Shown piece by piece: positions 1-7,804 of a DNA stretch of 13,056 bases. Position numbers and translations under genes: made by a program. This DNA comes from Clostridia bacterium (lineage in GTDB: Bacteria; Bacillota_A; Clostridia; Christensenellales; Borkfalkiaceae). The stretch is from positions 1 to 13,056 of the forward strand of contig JAFTIK010000002.1 of assembly GCA_017456945.1 (NCBI GenBank). The letters run 5' to 3'. Below the pieces are notes generated by a model that was given only the letters and a program-made list of their open reading frames with translations, had not been told where the DNA came from and did no database searches. How positions within the stretch are numbered: position 1 is the stretch's first letter; every line of letters begins with the position of its first letter.

Positions 1-681
1 GTGGTTGGTGGTACTAGTATCGGCAGTATAGTCGGCGCGTTGTATTCTGCGGGATATAGCCCAACGGATATTATGGAAATGTTAAGGCGTTTAGATCCTG
101 CCGACGTTAAAAACAAGGTTATGATAAATATGGGTACGGATAAGTTGGCTAGTGTTATAGAAGGTCAACTTGGCGTGAAAAATATAGAAGAACTTGCAAA
201 GCCTTTCGTATGTATCGCTACCGAGTACCAAACGGGGGCGGAAAAGGTTTTTACCCAAGGCAATATTGCAAAGGCGTTATGTTCTTCAAGTTGCTATCCG
301 CCTTTCTTTAAGTCTGTGGAAATAGACGGAGAATATTTCGTTGACGGGGCGTTTACAAATTCCGTGCCTGCAGACAGAGTTAGGGAACTCGGCGGGCAAT
401 TCGTGGTTGGTATAGACCTTTCCGACCACAAAACTAAAGGTGGATTGCTTTCTAAATTGATACCGACATATAAACTCGGCGCAAAAGAGCCTTGGGCGCA
501 AGGTTATGCTAACGCAGACGTTATGATACCTATGGCGCTTGGTGAATTTAGCCCGATAGCCTTTTCAAAAGCAGAAGAAATGTACGATATCGGCTATCAA
601 ACGGCGCTTAAATACGTTGACGAGATAAAGAAAGGTATAGCAGAATTTTCGGTAAAGAAAAAGAAGAATAAAAAGGTGTAA
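1..681 (+). CDS. Patatin-like phospholipase, 5' end missing
   Basis: This is the C-terminal part of a patatin-family serine lipid hydrolase, which cleaves acyl esters of phospholipids with a Ser-Asp dyad. The nucleophile motif GTSIG lies at residues 4-8 of the fragment (Ser6), followed by GALYSAGYSP, and the second catalytic motif DGA lies at 115-117 (Asp115) in VDGAFTNSVP. Family members usually carry a Gly-rich oxyanion loop (GGGGxRG) about 30-40 residues before GxSxG. That part is absent because the window starts inside the gene, so the GTG at position 1 is probably an internal Val codon. The C-terminus is a short Lys-rich tail. I see no signal peptide in the visible part, and the protein is probably cytoplasmic or at the inner membrane face. 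The stop codon overlaps the next gene by one base (TAATG), so the two are co-translated. The family is clear; the substrate is not. Confidence 0.9.
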   Translation: MVGGTSIGSIVGALYSAGYSPTDIMEMLRRLDPADVKNKVMINMGTDKLASVIEGQLGVKNIEELAKPFVCIATEYQTGAEKVFTQGNIAKALCSSSCYPPFFKSVEIDGEYFVDGAFTNSVPADRVRELGGQFVVGIDLSDHKTKGGLLSKLIPTYKLGAKEPWAQGYANADVMIPMALGEFSPIAFSKAEEMYDIGYQTALKYVDEIKKGIAEFSVKKKKNKKV

Positions 682-1676
682 TGAACTACGGCAAACACAA
701 AAGAAAAACAAGAATAATTGCAATATTCGTCGCTATTTTATGCCTATTATGCGTTTTTACTTTCGTCGGTTGCGATAAAACTAGTTTGCCGTCCTTAAAG
801 GGTGGGCTTTACGTTACTTATATCGACGTAGGGCAAGGCGATAGTATTTTAATACGGTTTCCAGACTGTAAAAATATGCTTATCGATTGTGGAAACGGTT
901 CAGACTTCGCCGTTAAAAACGTAAAGAAAAACTTAAAGCGTTTTTCGGTAAATAAACTCGATTATCTAGTTCTTACTCACCCTGATACCGACCACGTAGG
1001 CGGTACGGCGCAAGCGCTTAAAAATGTTGGCGTTGTAATGGCGTTCGTTCCCGAAGTGGTGTGTAAAGAAGATTACGAGTATTATGAGCAAGCGTATAAT
1101 TTCCTAGAATATAAGGGCGCTACTTTTGATATTTCCGAGCAGGGAAAGTGTTTTTACGATAAAGACTATTTCGTGGGCTTTTTATCCCCTTTGCCTATAG
1201 GTATGAGTGGTAGTAGTTATAGAGATTTTAATTTTTCAAGTCAACCTACGTCTAGCCAAATAAACGACGTTTCGCCCTTTATTTATTTAGAATATAAGGG
1301 GATAAGGTTTTTATTTACGGGGGATAGTGGTAAAACGCAAGAATTAAAACTTATAGAAGATTATAAAAAAGGCGTTTTTAACGGCTATTTTAAAAACGCT
1401 AACGTAAATATAAATCTTAGTTCGATAGATTTTCTAAAAGTATCGCACCACGGCTCTGACGACGGCACGTGCCAAGAGTTTTTAGACCTAATAAATCCAG
1501 ATAATTCTATTATATCGGTTGGTGGCAACAACTTTTACGGGCATCCGTCAAGTAGTTTGTTGTATAGGTTAAAACCGGAAAATTCCGCTCGGCAAATTTG
1601 GCGCACGGATTATAGTGGAACTATAAAAGTTCACGTTTCTTTAGAAGGTAAAATAAATATTACTACGGGAAATTAA
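681..1676 (+). CDS. Secreted metallo-beta-lactamase-fold lipoprotein, ComEC C-terminal domain type
   Basis: A stand-alone hydrolase domain like the C-terminal metallo-beta-lactamase domain of the competence protein ComEC/Rec2. The basic N-terminus and hydrophobic segment (residues 10-30) end in FVGC, a lipobox with Cys31, so the mature protein should be lipid-anchored outside the membrane. Family landmarks follow in order: IDVGQGDS (about 48-55), LIDCGNG (67-73), HPDTDH (100-105, metal site), TGDSG (about 213), SHHGSDDG (about 256) and YGHP near residue 290. The competence membrane helices of ComEC are missing, so this is not ComEC itself. Related proteins are annotated as extracellular hydrolases or nucleases; the substrate here is unknown. 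The ATG overlaps the stop of the patatin gene by one base, with only a weak AAAGG upstream, so translation is probably coupled. The gene ends at a strong terminator shared with the convergent collagen-like gene. Confidence 0.88.
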   Translation: MNYGKHKRKTRIIAIFVAILCLLCVFTFVGCDKTSLPSLKGGLYVTYIDVGQGDSILIRFPDCKNMLIDCGNGSDFAVKNVKKNLKRFSVNKLDYLVLTHPDTDHVGGTAQALKNVGVVMAFVPEVVCKEDYEYYEQAYNFLEYKGATFDISEQGKCFYDKDYFVGFLSPLPIGMSGSSYRDFNFSSQPTSSQINDVSPFIYLEYKGIRFLFTGDSGKTQELKLIEDYKKGVFNGYFKNANVNINLSSIDFLKVSHHGSDDGTCQEFLDLINPDNSIISVGGNNFYGHPSSSLLYRLKPENSARQIWRTDYSGTIKVHVSLEGKINITTGN

Positions 1677-1702
1677 AAAACGGCAAAAATTTGCCGTTTT
1701 TT
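1675..1702. terminator. Bidirectional intrinsic terminator between convergent genes
   Basis: A perfect inverted repeat CGGCAAA-AA-TTTGCCG (1681-1696) is flanked by six A on the left and six T on the right. It can therefore form a hairpin plus U-tract in both directions. It lies between the stop codons of the lipoprotein gene (+) and the collagen-like gene (-) and should end both transcripts. Confidence 0.93.
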
Positions 1703-1707
1703 ATCTT

Positions 1708-2361
1708 TTACGCTAATTTCAATACGCTAATTGATGCGTCCGTAATTGCAAGGTCTTCCGCAGAAGTATTATATAGCGAAAGAGTGCTTGCGCCCGTGGC
1801 GTTAACTATTACCGTTCTACTTGCAGACCCCGTTTCTGCGCCGTTAGCTATTATTATATCGTTATTAGCAAGCGCTACGCCGTTTTGATATAAGCTAACC
1901 GTATGTTCGCCCGTAGTGCCAGAGCCTTCAGCGTAATACGATACCAAATAAGTGCCTGCCGTGGTTATGTTTACGGCGTTACCACTTACCGACATAGTAG
2001 TCGTGGGGGTAGAAGTTGAAAGTGCAATGGGAATTATTGCTCCACTAGCAACGGTGGCGGTAGTGCCAGCAGCGTAAATACCGTCGGATAATCCTGCCGG
2101 ACCGATAGGACCTATCGGCCCTTGAGGACCGGTAGCGCCTGTTAAACCTATCGGCCCTTGAGGACCGGTAGCGCCCGTTGCGCCTGTTAAACCTATCGGA
2201 CCTTGCGGGCCAGTAGCGCCCGTTAAGCCTATAGGTCCTTGAGGACCTTGTGGACCGATAGGTCCTTGTGGTCCTTGCGCGCCACGAACGTAAACTACGC
2301 TAGTTGTATTTGAGCGATTACAATTGTTACAGCATCCGTTGCATCTGTTTTGACAACACAT
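1708..2361 (-). CDS. Collagen-like surface/exosporium protein with BclA-type C-terminal domain
   Basis: A 217-residue structural protein in three parts. Residues 1-16 are Cys-rich (CC at 2-3, C7, CC at 10-11, C14). Residues 27-89 are about 21 uninterrupted Gly-X-Y triplets ([12 protein letters not shown]), enough for a short collagen triple helix. Residues 90-217 are a Thr/Ala/Ser-rich beta domain of the type that caps BclA-like exosporium filaments, ending in SISVLKLA. There is no signal peptide, which fits a spore-coat or exosporium protein made in the mother cell rather than a secreted one. The start is the ATG preceded by AAGGAGG. BclA-like proteins form trimers and decorate spore or cell surfaces; the Cys cluster could form disulfide crosslinks (inference). 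The gene sits alone between two terminators. A phage tail-fibre collagen domain is an alternative, but no phage genes are nearby. Confidence 0.88.
   Translation of the reverse strand: MCCQNRCNGCCNNCNRSNTTSVVYVRGAQGPQGPIGPQGPQGPIGLTGATGPQGPIGLTGATGATGPQGPIGLTGATGPQGPIGPIGPAGLSDGIYAAGTTATVASGAIIPIALSTSTPTTTMSVSGNAVNITTAGTYLVSYYAEGSGTTGEHTVSLYQNGVALANNDIIIANGAETGSASRTVIVNATGASTLSLYNTSAEDLAITDASISVLKLA
2095..2283 (-). repeat. Collagen-encoding DNA repeat (Gly-X-Y, about 36-bp period)
   Basis: This stretch encodes the Gly-X-Y domain. Within it a 12-residue unit [12 protein letters not shown] recurs three times, once with an extra GAT, and its DNA is nearly identical between copies. It is a likely site of slippage and length variation between strains. 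Confidence 0.85.
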
Positions 2362-2390
2362 ATTGAATTTCCTCCTTCGTGTATCGTTAT

Positions 2391-2420
2391 ATTGTATGAT
2401 ACAGAGAAGAAAAATGTTAA
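2391..2420 (-). promoter_or_regulatory. Promoter of the collagen-like gene; sigma-A or sporulation sigma-E/K
   Basis: On the minus strand TTAACA (2415-2420) lies 18 bp from TACAAT (2391-2396), an acceptable sigma-A promoter. The same bases read CATACAATA at the -10. That matches the CATACAnT of sigma-E and the CATAnnnTA of sigma-K, with AC placed 17 bp upstream as sigma-K prefers. The spore-surface nature of the product favours mother-cell control, but sequence alone cannot separate the options. Confidence 0.6.
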
Positions 2421-2421
2421 A

Positions 2422-2446
2422 AACCCACCCCGAAAAAGGGTGGGTT
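2422..2446 (-). terminator. Intrinsic terminator after mgtE
   Basis: A 9-bp perfect stem (AACCCACCC / GGGTGGGTT) with a 7-nt loop is followed on the minus strand by a T-rich run. It lies directly after the mgtE stop codon and separates that gene from the collagen-like gene. Confidence 0.9.
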
Positions 2447-2450
2447 AATT

Positions 2451-3821
2451 TTAGCCTAAAATTGCTATTGCAACCGAGCAGTAAATTATAAGCGACAACG
2501 CGTCCACGATAGTGGTAATAAACGGGCTAGCCATAACTGCGGGGTCAAGTTTGATTTTCTTTGCGAAAAGGGGTAACATACAACCGATAAGTTTTGCAAG
2601 AACTATTGTTGCGAATAACACGATGGAAACTACCGCGGCGACTTGCCAAGTGATGGGATTGTAAAGATTATCTATAAGCATCATCTTAGCAAAGCAAACT
2701 ACGGCAACTGCAAGCCCAAGGAATATAGATGCAAGTAGTTCTTTCCAGATTACCTTAAATATGTCCTTAAACTCAATTTCGTCAAGCGCTAACGCACGGA
2801 TAACGGTAACCGACGATTGACCGCCCGCGTTACCCGCCGTACCCATAAGCATAGGCACGAAAGCGTAAAGCACGGTAGAAACGGTGGTAAGCCTTGTTTC
2901 GTAACTAGTTAAAATCATACTAGTAAAAGTTGCGGAAATCATAAGTAAAAGTAGCCAAGGTATTCTAGCTTTCCAAATGCTCCAAACCGATTGTTTAAGA
3001 TAAGGCTTTTCGTTAGGTAAAATAGCCGCCATCTTTTGAATATCTTCGGTGGCTTCTTCTTGTATAACGTCCACGGCGTCGTCAACCGTGATAATGCCTA
3101 CTAAACAACCTTCTTTATCTATAACGGGCAAGGCAAGGAAGTCGTATTTTGCAAGCGTTTGCGCAACGTCTTCTCTTTCGTCTAAGGTGTTTGCCGTGAT
3201 TACGTTGGTATCCATTATATTAAGAATAAGTTCGTTATTGTTGGCAAGTAAAAGGTCTTTTACCGTTACAACGCCTACCAAATGTTTTTTACGGTCGGTA
3301 ACGTAGCAAGTATAAATCGTTTCCTTGTTAACGCCTATTCTTCGAATTTTGCCGATTGCTTCTTCTACCGAAGTAGATGCCGAAAAGGAAACGTATTCAG
3401 TTGTCATAATTGACCCCGCCGAGTTTTCGGGGTAGGAAAGAAGTTCGTTTATTTGTTTTCTGTTTTCGGGGTCTGAAGTCTTTAATATACGTTTAACGAC
3501 GTTTGCAGGCATTTCTTCAATAATATCTACGGTATCGTCTATAAACATATCGTCCACCACAGCTTTAAGTTCCTTATCGGTAAAGTGTTTGATAAGGTCT
3601 TCTTGCGTATCGGTGTCTATCTCGATAAAAACGTCTGACGCTAGTTCTTTAGGTAGCAAACGGAAGAATACTATTTGCTCTTTTTCGTCAAGATTGTTTT
3701 CAAGGAATTGCGCTATGTCCAAAGGTTCCATATCTAAAAGTGTAATGCGCAGGTCGGCAAACTTACGCGTCTCAAAACAAAAGGTAAGTTTTTCGTAAAG
3801 AGCGGTCAATTTTTCAGTCAT
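2451..3821 (-). CDS. mgtE: Magnesium transporter MgtE
   Basis: A 456-residue Mg2+ channel of the MgtE (SLC41-like) family. Order of parts: an N-terminal acidic helical MgtE_N superhelix (about 1-130), two CBS domains (about 135-255; for example [10 protein letters not shown] and [11 protein letters not shown]), a linking helix, then a membrane domain of about five helices (about 285-456). The membrane domain contains the ion-path motif GNAGGQ and the conserved [10 protein letters not shown] stretch with an Asp further on. In the family the cytosolic domains sense Mg2+ and close the pore when Mg2+ is high. An upstream in-frame TTG at 3839 would add six residues, but AAAGGAGG lies 5 bases before the ATG at 3821, so that ATG is the start. 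Transcription is controlled by the M-box leader just upstream, a classical pairing. Confidence 0.96.
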   Translation of the reverse strand: MTEKLTALYEKLTFCFETRKFADLRITLLDMEPLDIAQFLENNLDEKEQIVFFRLLPKELASDVFIEIDTDTQEDLIKHFTDKELKAVVDDMFIDDTVDIIEEMPANVVKRILKTSDPENRKQINELLSYPENSAGSIMTTEYVSFSASTSVEEAIGKIRRIGVNKETIYTCYVTDRKKHLVGVVTVKDLLLANNNELILNIMDTNVITANTLDEREDVAQTLAKYDFLALPVIDKEGCLVGIITVDDAVDVIQEEATEDIQKMAAILPNEKPYLKQSVWSIWKARIPWLLLLMISATFTSMILTSYETRLTTVSTVLYAFVPMLMGTAGNAGGQSSVTVIRALALDEIEFKDIFKVIWKELLASIFLGLAVAVVCFAKMMLIDNLYNPITWQVAAVVSIVLFATIVLAKLIGCMLPLFAKKIKLDPAVMASPFITTIVDALSLIIYCSVAIAILG

Positions 3822-3840
3822 AGCATCCTCCTTTGGCAAT

Positions 3841-3871
3841 AAATAAAGCCCACCGAATAATCGGTAGGCTA
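3841..3871 (-). terminator. Regulated terminator of the mgtE M-box leader
   Basis: A 10-bp stem (AGCCTACCGA / TCGGTGGGCT with one G-U pair) and a 4-nt loop are followed by TTTATTT on the minus strand. It lies between the aptamer and the mgtE ribosome binding site, where the expression platform of an M-box sits. Its 5' arm is also nearly complementary to the 5' edge of the aptamer (4045-4055), giving an alternative antiterminator pairing. Confidence 0.9.
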
Positions 3872-3907
3872 TTTGCTACTTGAAAAAATGACTACGTGAA
3901 AAACACG

Positions 3908-4060
3908 CGCAACCATTCTGGCTTTAGCACCGTAGGGCTGTGTAATTGCGTTAGGTTAAGCCTTGGTTTCGACCTGACCTGTTCACCATCTCATAGTGTC
4001 TCCACTATTTTGCGGTAGCAATCCGTATCCCTATGGTAGCCTTACCTACCGGATTTATTC
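3908..4060 (-). ncRNA. M-box (ykoK leader) Mg2+ riboswitch aptamer
   Basis: Read on the minus strand, the region carries the M-box landmarks in order: GGTAGGTAAGGCTACC and GGGATAC near the 5' end (about 4025-4050), GCTACCGC, a GAGA-capped hairpin, GATGGTGAACAGG, and near the 3' end CCTACGGTGCTAAAGCC (about 3920-3937). This matches the known ykoK-leader pattern (GGTGAGGCTCC, GGATAC, GTGCTAAAGC). Such RNAs fold on binding several Mg2+ ions and then favour the downstream terminator, turning mgtE off in high Mg2+. A promoter upstream and a terminator downstream complete the switch. The exact ends are approximate. Confidence 0.93.
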
Positions 4061-4076
4061 GCTTTTTTATATTTAC

Positions 4077-4105
4077 AGTTTACTCCTATACGGGAATATT
4101 GTCAA
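4077..4105 (-). promoter_or_regulatory. Promoter of the M-box/mgtE unit
   Basis: On the minus strand a perfect TTGACA (4100-4105) lies 17 bp from TAAACT (4077-4082). The expected transcription start is near 4070, a few bases before the aptamer. Confidence 0.8.
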
Positions 4106-4111
4106 CGATTA

Positions 4112-4141
4112 TTTATATGATTTTAAAATTTTTTTTGTCAA
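4112..4141 (-). promoter_or_regulatory. Possible second, upstream promoter of mgtE
   Basis: TTGACA (4136-4141) lies 18 bp from TATAAA (4112-4117) on the minus strand. It overlaps the stop codon of the preceding gene and sits about 35 bp upstream of the better-placed promoter. The spacer is almost only A and T, so chance similarity is possible. Confidence 0.4.
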
Positions 4142-4593
4142 TTAGGGGTGTCTTCGCCTTCAATTTTACTGTCGTATATTATTTCAGGGTTGATTTTTCT
4201 AACGGCAAGTATAAAATCTTCAAATTCTTCGGGCGAAATTACTATTACCGTGTATTCTGCGCTCTTAAAATACGCAACCAACTTGTCGCTCTTTTTGAAG
4301 TGGGTAAACTGCACTATCTCTTTTACGTCTACCTTATTAAAAATTATGCCGAAACGGGTGTAAAGTTTGCCGTCTTTAACAACGTATCTACTATACGCGG
4401 TAACGCTTATTACAAGCAGGGCTAAAAGTGCGTTAAACCCCGTTATTAGTCCGTTAACAACTATTTTATCCGTTCTTTTAATAGCGTCTATAAAGGTTAT
4501 TACGTTCCATATTAACCCACCTATAGATACTATAATGCACAATGCTAAAAGCCCCCAAACGAGCCCGTTGAATTTGAACTTAAATTTTTTCAT
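4138..4593 (-). CDS. Small membrane protein with YyaB-like bacterial PH domain
   Basis: A 151-residue protein of unknown function. A basic start (MKKFKFKF) leads into two hydrophobic helices (about 9-30 and 48-64), then a soluble C-terminal domain of beta strands and a final helix (about 65-140). That domain has the pattern KDGKLYTRFGII, a KVDVKEI strand, ISPEEFEDFI and NPEI, which resembles the bPH_4/YyaB-like family. The tail is acidic. A TTG six codons upstream (4611) is in frame, but it would start inside the promoter -10, so I choose the ATG at 4593. There is no spaced Shine-Dalgarno, and the predicted transcription start falls on this ATG. No terminator follows the gene before the mgtE promoters, so some readthrough into the M-box leader is possible. 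Confidence 0.75.
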   Translation of the reverse strand: MKKFKFKFNGLVWGLLALCIIVSIGGLIWNVITFIDAIKRTDKIVVNGLITGFNALLALLVISVTAYSRYVVKDGKLYTRFGIIFNKVDVKEIVQFTHFKKSDKLVAYFKSAEYTVIVISPEEFEDFILAVRKINPEIIYDSKIEGEDTPN

Positions 4594-4599
4594 ACCTTT

Positions 4600-4628
4600 A
4601 TTGTAATACAATAATTTAGAAAAATCAA
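4600..4628 (-). promoter_or_regulatory. Promoter of the PH-domain gene, predicted leaderless transcript
   Basis: On the minus strand TTGATT (4623-4628) lies 17 bp from TACAAT (4600-4605). Seven bases below the -10 lies the A of the ATG at 4593, so the mRNA may start at the start codon. The -35 region shares 14 identical bases with that of the cysteine-synthase-like gene at 12604. Confidence 0.65.
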
Positions 4629-4673
4629 GGGGGATTTTGGTATTTATAAAGTTTATTTGTAGTTTTTATACGC

Positions 4674-4702
4674 TTGCTAAAACGCCGTCAATATGGTACA
4701 AT
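4674..4702 (+). promoter_or_regulatory. Promoter of the hydratase-kinase operon
   Basis: TTGCTA (4674-4679) lies 17 bp from TACAAT (4697-4702). The leader would be about 24 nt and carries GGAGAAGG before the ATG at 4733. Confidence 0.65.
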
Positions 4703-4732
4703 AAGAAAAAATGTACTTTTGGAGAAGGGCTT

Positions 4733-6901
4733 ATGATTAAACTTATTGATAAAGGCGTTTATTTTAAAGACGGCAAACTCGTTAAGGCTGGCAAGGCAGA
4801 CGAGCAGGCAAGAAAGGGCAGTATGGCTTATAAAATTTTGCAAAGCCACAACCTTTCCGAGTCGGAAAATAAACTTAATATAAAGTTTGATGAAATTACT
4901 TCGCACGATATTACTTACGTGGGTATTATACAAACGGCAAAGGCTTCTGGGCTTTATAAATTCCCGTTACCTTACACCTTAACTAACTGCCACAACTCGC
5001 TCTGCGCCGTTGGTGGAACTATCAATGAAGACGATCACGTTTTCGGGCTTTCCGCCGCTAAAAAATACGGTGGCGCGTTCGTGCCCCCACACCTTGCGGT
5101 AATACATCAATATATGCGTGAAATGCGCGCTTTTGCAGGCGGTATGATTTTGGGCTCTGACTCGCACACTAGATACGGCGCGCTCGGAACTATGGCTATC
5201 GGCGAAGGTGGTCCGGAACTGGTAAAACAACTTTTAAATAGAACTTACGATTTAGATATGCCAGAAATCGTTGCGGTAAATCTTAAGGGTAGATTAAGAA
5301 AGGGGGTTGGTCCGCACGACGTTGCGCTTGCTCTCGTAAAAGCAACCTTTAAGTCGGGTTTCGTTAAAAATAAGGTTTTGGAATTCGTTGGTAACGGCAT
5401 TAAAACTTTATCTATGGATTTTAGAAACGGCATTGACGTTATGACTACCGAAACCACTTGCCTTTCTTCCGTTTGGGTAACTGACGAAAAGACTAGGGCT
5501 TATTACGCACAACACGGCAGAGAAGATGCTTATAAGCAAATAAGCCCCGACAACGGCGCTTATTACGATAAAGGTATAGTTATAGACCTTTCTAAGGTAG
5601 AGCCTATGATTGCTCTTCCTTTCCACCCGTCTAACGCTTACACGATTAGGGAATTCTTGTCCCGTCCTTACGAACTTCTAAAAGAATGTGAAGAAGCAGG
5701 CAAGAAACTTTTACCCGAAGGTAAAGGGGAATTCAAACTAACCGATAAAATTCGCGATGGAAAAGTTTACGTAGAACAAGGCGTAATCGCAGGTTGCGCG
5801 GGCGGTATGTACGAAAATATTGCAGAAGCGTCTGACATTTTAGGCGATACCCCCGTTAATAATAACGATTTTACTTTAGACGTTTATCCGTCTAGCCAAC
5901 CCGTTTATAAAGGGCTGGTTGATAACGGTTACGTCGGCAAACTTATGGTTAACGGCGCGGTAATTAAAACTGCTTTCTGCGGTCCTTGTTTCGGCGCGGG
6001 CGACGTTCCACAGAACAACGGGCTTTCCATTCGCCATACTACTAGAAACTTTGAAAGTAGAGAAGGTAGCAAACCTGTGAACGGTCAACTTTCAGCCGTT
6101 GCTCTTATGGATGCTAGAAGTATCGCTGCAACAGCAAAGAACGGCGGGGCTATAACTTCGGCTATGGATATGGAATATTCTTCTAAAATCAAAAAATATC
6201 GCTTTGATAACAAGATTTACAAAGCGAGAGTGTTTAACGGAACGGGCAAGGCAGACGACGCTAAATCGCTCGTTTACGGCCCGAATATCGCAGACTGGCC
6301 AAAGATGGAAGCCTTAAAAGATAACCTTTTATTAAAAGTGGTTTCCGTTCTAAAAGACCCCGTTACCACAACCGACGAACTTATTCCGTCGGGGGAAACT
6401 TCGTCTTACCGTTCTAACCCCTTAAAACTTGCAGAGTTTGCTCTTTCTAGAAAAGACCCCGATTACGTTGCGCGCGCTAAAGCCGTTCGTGACGGGGCGT
6501 TCCCGACGGAACTCGGCGTTGACCAAAACACCACCACTTACGGTAGTGTAGTTTGCTCAATTAAACCGGGTGACGGTTCTGCAAGAGAACAGGCAGCGTC
6601 TTGCCAAAGAGTTTTGGGCGGGGTTGCTAATATTGCTAAAGAATACGCTACCAAGCGTTACCGTAGCAACCTTATCAACTGGGGTATGTTGCCCTTGCTT
6701 GTTGATGAAAACGACTTTAAGGTTGGCGAATACGTTTATATTGAGAATATTAAACAAGGGGTGGCGAACGGCGATAAAACCTTTACGGCAAAAGTTTTGG
6801 GCGACAATCCAAGAACTATAACCTTGAAGATGGACGCTTTAACCGACGCAGAAAAACAAATTATATTAAAAGGTTGTTTAATAAATTATTATAGGGGATA
6901 A
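4733..6901 (+). CDS. Aconitase-family hydratase, YbhJ-like
   Basis: A 722-residue [4Fe-4S] hydro-lyase of the aconitase superfamily. Active-site features visible: GSDSHT (141-146), three cluster cysteines C355 (AGCAGG), C416 and C419 (CGPC), NFESREGS after the cluster, and in the C-terminal swivel domain [10 protein letters not shown] and [11 protein letters not shown]. The Cys spacing (61 then 3) is like that of aconitase. Overall it resembles the 'hydratase' group that includes E. coli YbhJ more than the AcnA, AcnB or LeuC enzymes: the usual swivel SSRE appears as SARE, and the N-terminus is short. The substrate is therefore uncertain; citrate/isocitrate is possible but unproven. A longer reading frame from 4637 exists, but GGAGAAGG precedes the ATG at 4733 and the promoter lies inside the extension. 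It is first in an operon with a PfkB kinase 3 bases downstream. Confidence 0.9.
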   Translation: MIKLIDKGVYFKDGKLVKAGKADEQARKGSMAYKILQSHNLSESENKLNIKFDEITSHDITYVGIIQTAKASGLYKFPLPYTLTNCHNSLCAVGGTINEDDHVFGLSAAKKYGGAFVPPHLAVIHQYMREMRAFAGGMILGSDSHTRYGALGTMAIGEGGPELVKQLLNRTYDLDMPEIVAVNLKGRLRKGVGPHDVALALVKATFKSGFVKNKVLEFVGNGIKTLSMDFRNGIDVMTTETTCLSSVWVTDEKTRAYYAQHGREDAYKQISPDNGAYYDKGIVIDLSKVEPMIALPFHPSNAYTIREFLSRPYELLKECEEAGKKLLPEGKGEFKLTDKIRDGKVYVEQGVIAGCAGGMYENIAEASDILGDTPVNNNDFTLDVYPSSQPVYKGLVDNGYVGKLMVNGAVIKTAFCGPCFGAGDVPQNNGLSIRHTTRNFESREGSKPVNGQLSAVALMDARSIAATAKNGGAITSAMDMEYSSKIKKYRFDNKIYKARVFNGTGKADDAKSLVYGPNIADWPKMEALKDNLLLKVVSVLKDPVTTTDELIPSGETSSYRSNPLKLAEFALSRKDPDYVARAKAVRDGAFPTELGVDQNTTTYGSVVCSIKPGDGSAREQAASCQRVLGGVANIAKEYATKRYRSNLINWGMLPLLVDENDFKVGEYVYIENIKQGVANGDKTFTAKVLGDNPRTITLKMDALTDAEKQIILKGCLINYYRG

Positions 6902-6904
6902 AAA

Positions 6905-7786
6905 ATGATTGCTTTTATAGGTGAAATTTTAGTTGATATGTTCGGCGAAAAAAAGGACGGGAAACTTGCTTTTCAGGCGTGTATAGGTGGCGCTACCTTA
7001 AACGCGGGCGCAAGCGCTAAAAAAACGGGCGCAAAGGTTGCTTTCGTCGGTAGAGTGGGCAAAGACACTACGGGTAAATTTCTTATATCCGAAGCCGAAA
7101 AGGTCGGTTTTGATATTCTTGATATCCAAGTCGATAATGAAAGAAACACCACTTTGGCTTTCGTTACGTTAGTTGACGGTGAAAGGGATTTTGCTTTTAA
7201 TAGGCACGATACCGCAGACTATAATATTGATTTCCACGCTATCGATTTTGAAAAGTTTGAAAATCTTACGACGATTTACGTAGGTTCTATTATGCTTTCA
7301 GAACAAGCGGGTAGAGAGTTTGCCGACAAGTTGATTAAAAAGGCAAAGAGTTTGGGCGTAAAGGTATGCTTTGACGTAAACTTTAGAATGGACTTGTACG
7401 GCGACTTTAATCAAGCCGTTAAGGCGTATAAACCTATGATAGACGGGGCTGACGTGGTTAAGTTTTCTGACGACGAACTAGTATCTTATACGGGTATAGA
7501 AGATAAAATAAAAGCCATAGAAAGTTTTTACAAAAAAGATAAACTGGTTATCGTAACGCTCGGCAGTAAGGGTAGTATGTATTATTTAAATGGTAAGCAC
7601 GCAATCGTTCCTACCTTACAGGTTAAGCCTATAGATACTACGGGCGCGGGTGATGCTTTCTTCGGCGCGCTACTTGCTTGCTTAGAAAATAAAGAACTTA
7701 CCGAAGAAACGGTTAAGAACGCTTTGGTTGTTGCAAACAAAGCGGGTGCAGACGCTACGCAATACGTCGGCGCGTTAAATCTTTAA
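6905..7786 (+). CDS. PfkB-family carbohydrate kinase (fructokinase-like)
   Basis: A 293-residue ribokinase/PfkB-fold kinase that would transfer phosphate from ATP to a sugar hydroxyl in the cytoplasm. The N-terminal part has GEILVDMFG and the glycine-rich signature GGATLNAGASAKKTG (about 28-42). VGRVGKD follows. The C-terminal signature DTTGAGD spans 244-250, with Asp250 as the expected catalytic base and the GAG as anion hole. Size and order match fructokinases, but PfkB specificity is hard to read from sequence (2-keto-3-deoxygluconate, ribose and nucleoside kinases are alternatives). It starts 3 bases after the hydratase stop, using the AGGGG at the end of that gene as its ribosome binding site, so the two are translated from one mRNA. 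Confidence 0.92.
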   Translation: MIAFIGEILVDMFGEKKDGKLAFQACIGGATLNAGASAKKTGAKVAFVGRVGKDTTGKFLISEAEKVGFDILDIQVDNERNTTLAFVTLVDGERDFAFNRHDTADYNIDFHAIDFEKFENLTTIYVGSIMLSEQAGREFADKLIKKAKSLGVKVCFDVNFRMDLYGDFNQAVKAYKPMIDGADVVKFSDDELVSYTGIEDKIKAIESFYKKDKLVIVTLGSKGSMYYLNGKHAIVPTLQVKPIDTTGAGDAFFGALLACLENKELTEETVKNALVVANKAGADATQYVGALNL

Positions 7787-7804
7787 TTTATAAGGAATAT
7801 TTAA

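Noticed and set aside
1691..1888. Open plus-strand frame overlapping the collagen-like gene
   Set aside because: It is a shadow of the well-supported minus-strand gene and has no ribosome binding site.
2095..2283. CRISPR or other non-coding tandem repeat
   Set aside because: The repeat has no unique spacers and follows the Gly-X-Y codon pattern in frame.
3960..3985. SRP/4.5S RNA core on the minus strand (GAACAGGTCAGGTC resembles the conserved SRP loop)
   Set aside because: The GGAAG tetraloop side and AGCAG are missing, and the surrounding 150 bases match the M-box in order, upstream of mgtE.
4138..4425. Plus-strand frames over the PH-domain gene
   Set aside because: The minus-strand protein has a coherent two-helix plus PH-like layout; the plus frames lack ribosome binding sites and show no recognisable domain.
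4637..4732. N-terminal extension of the hydratase (32 residues from ATG 4637)
   Set aside because: A promoter and a good Shine-Dalgarno lie inside it, and the extension resembles nothing in the family.
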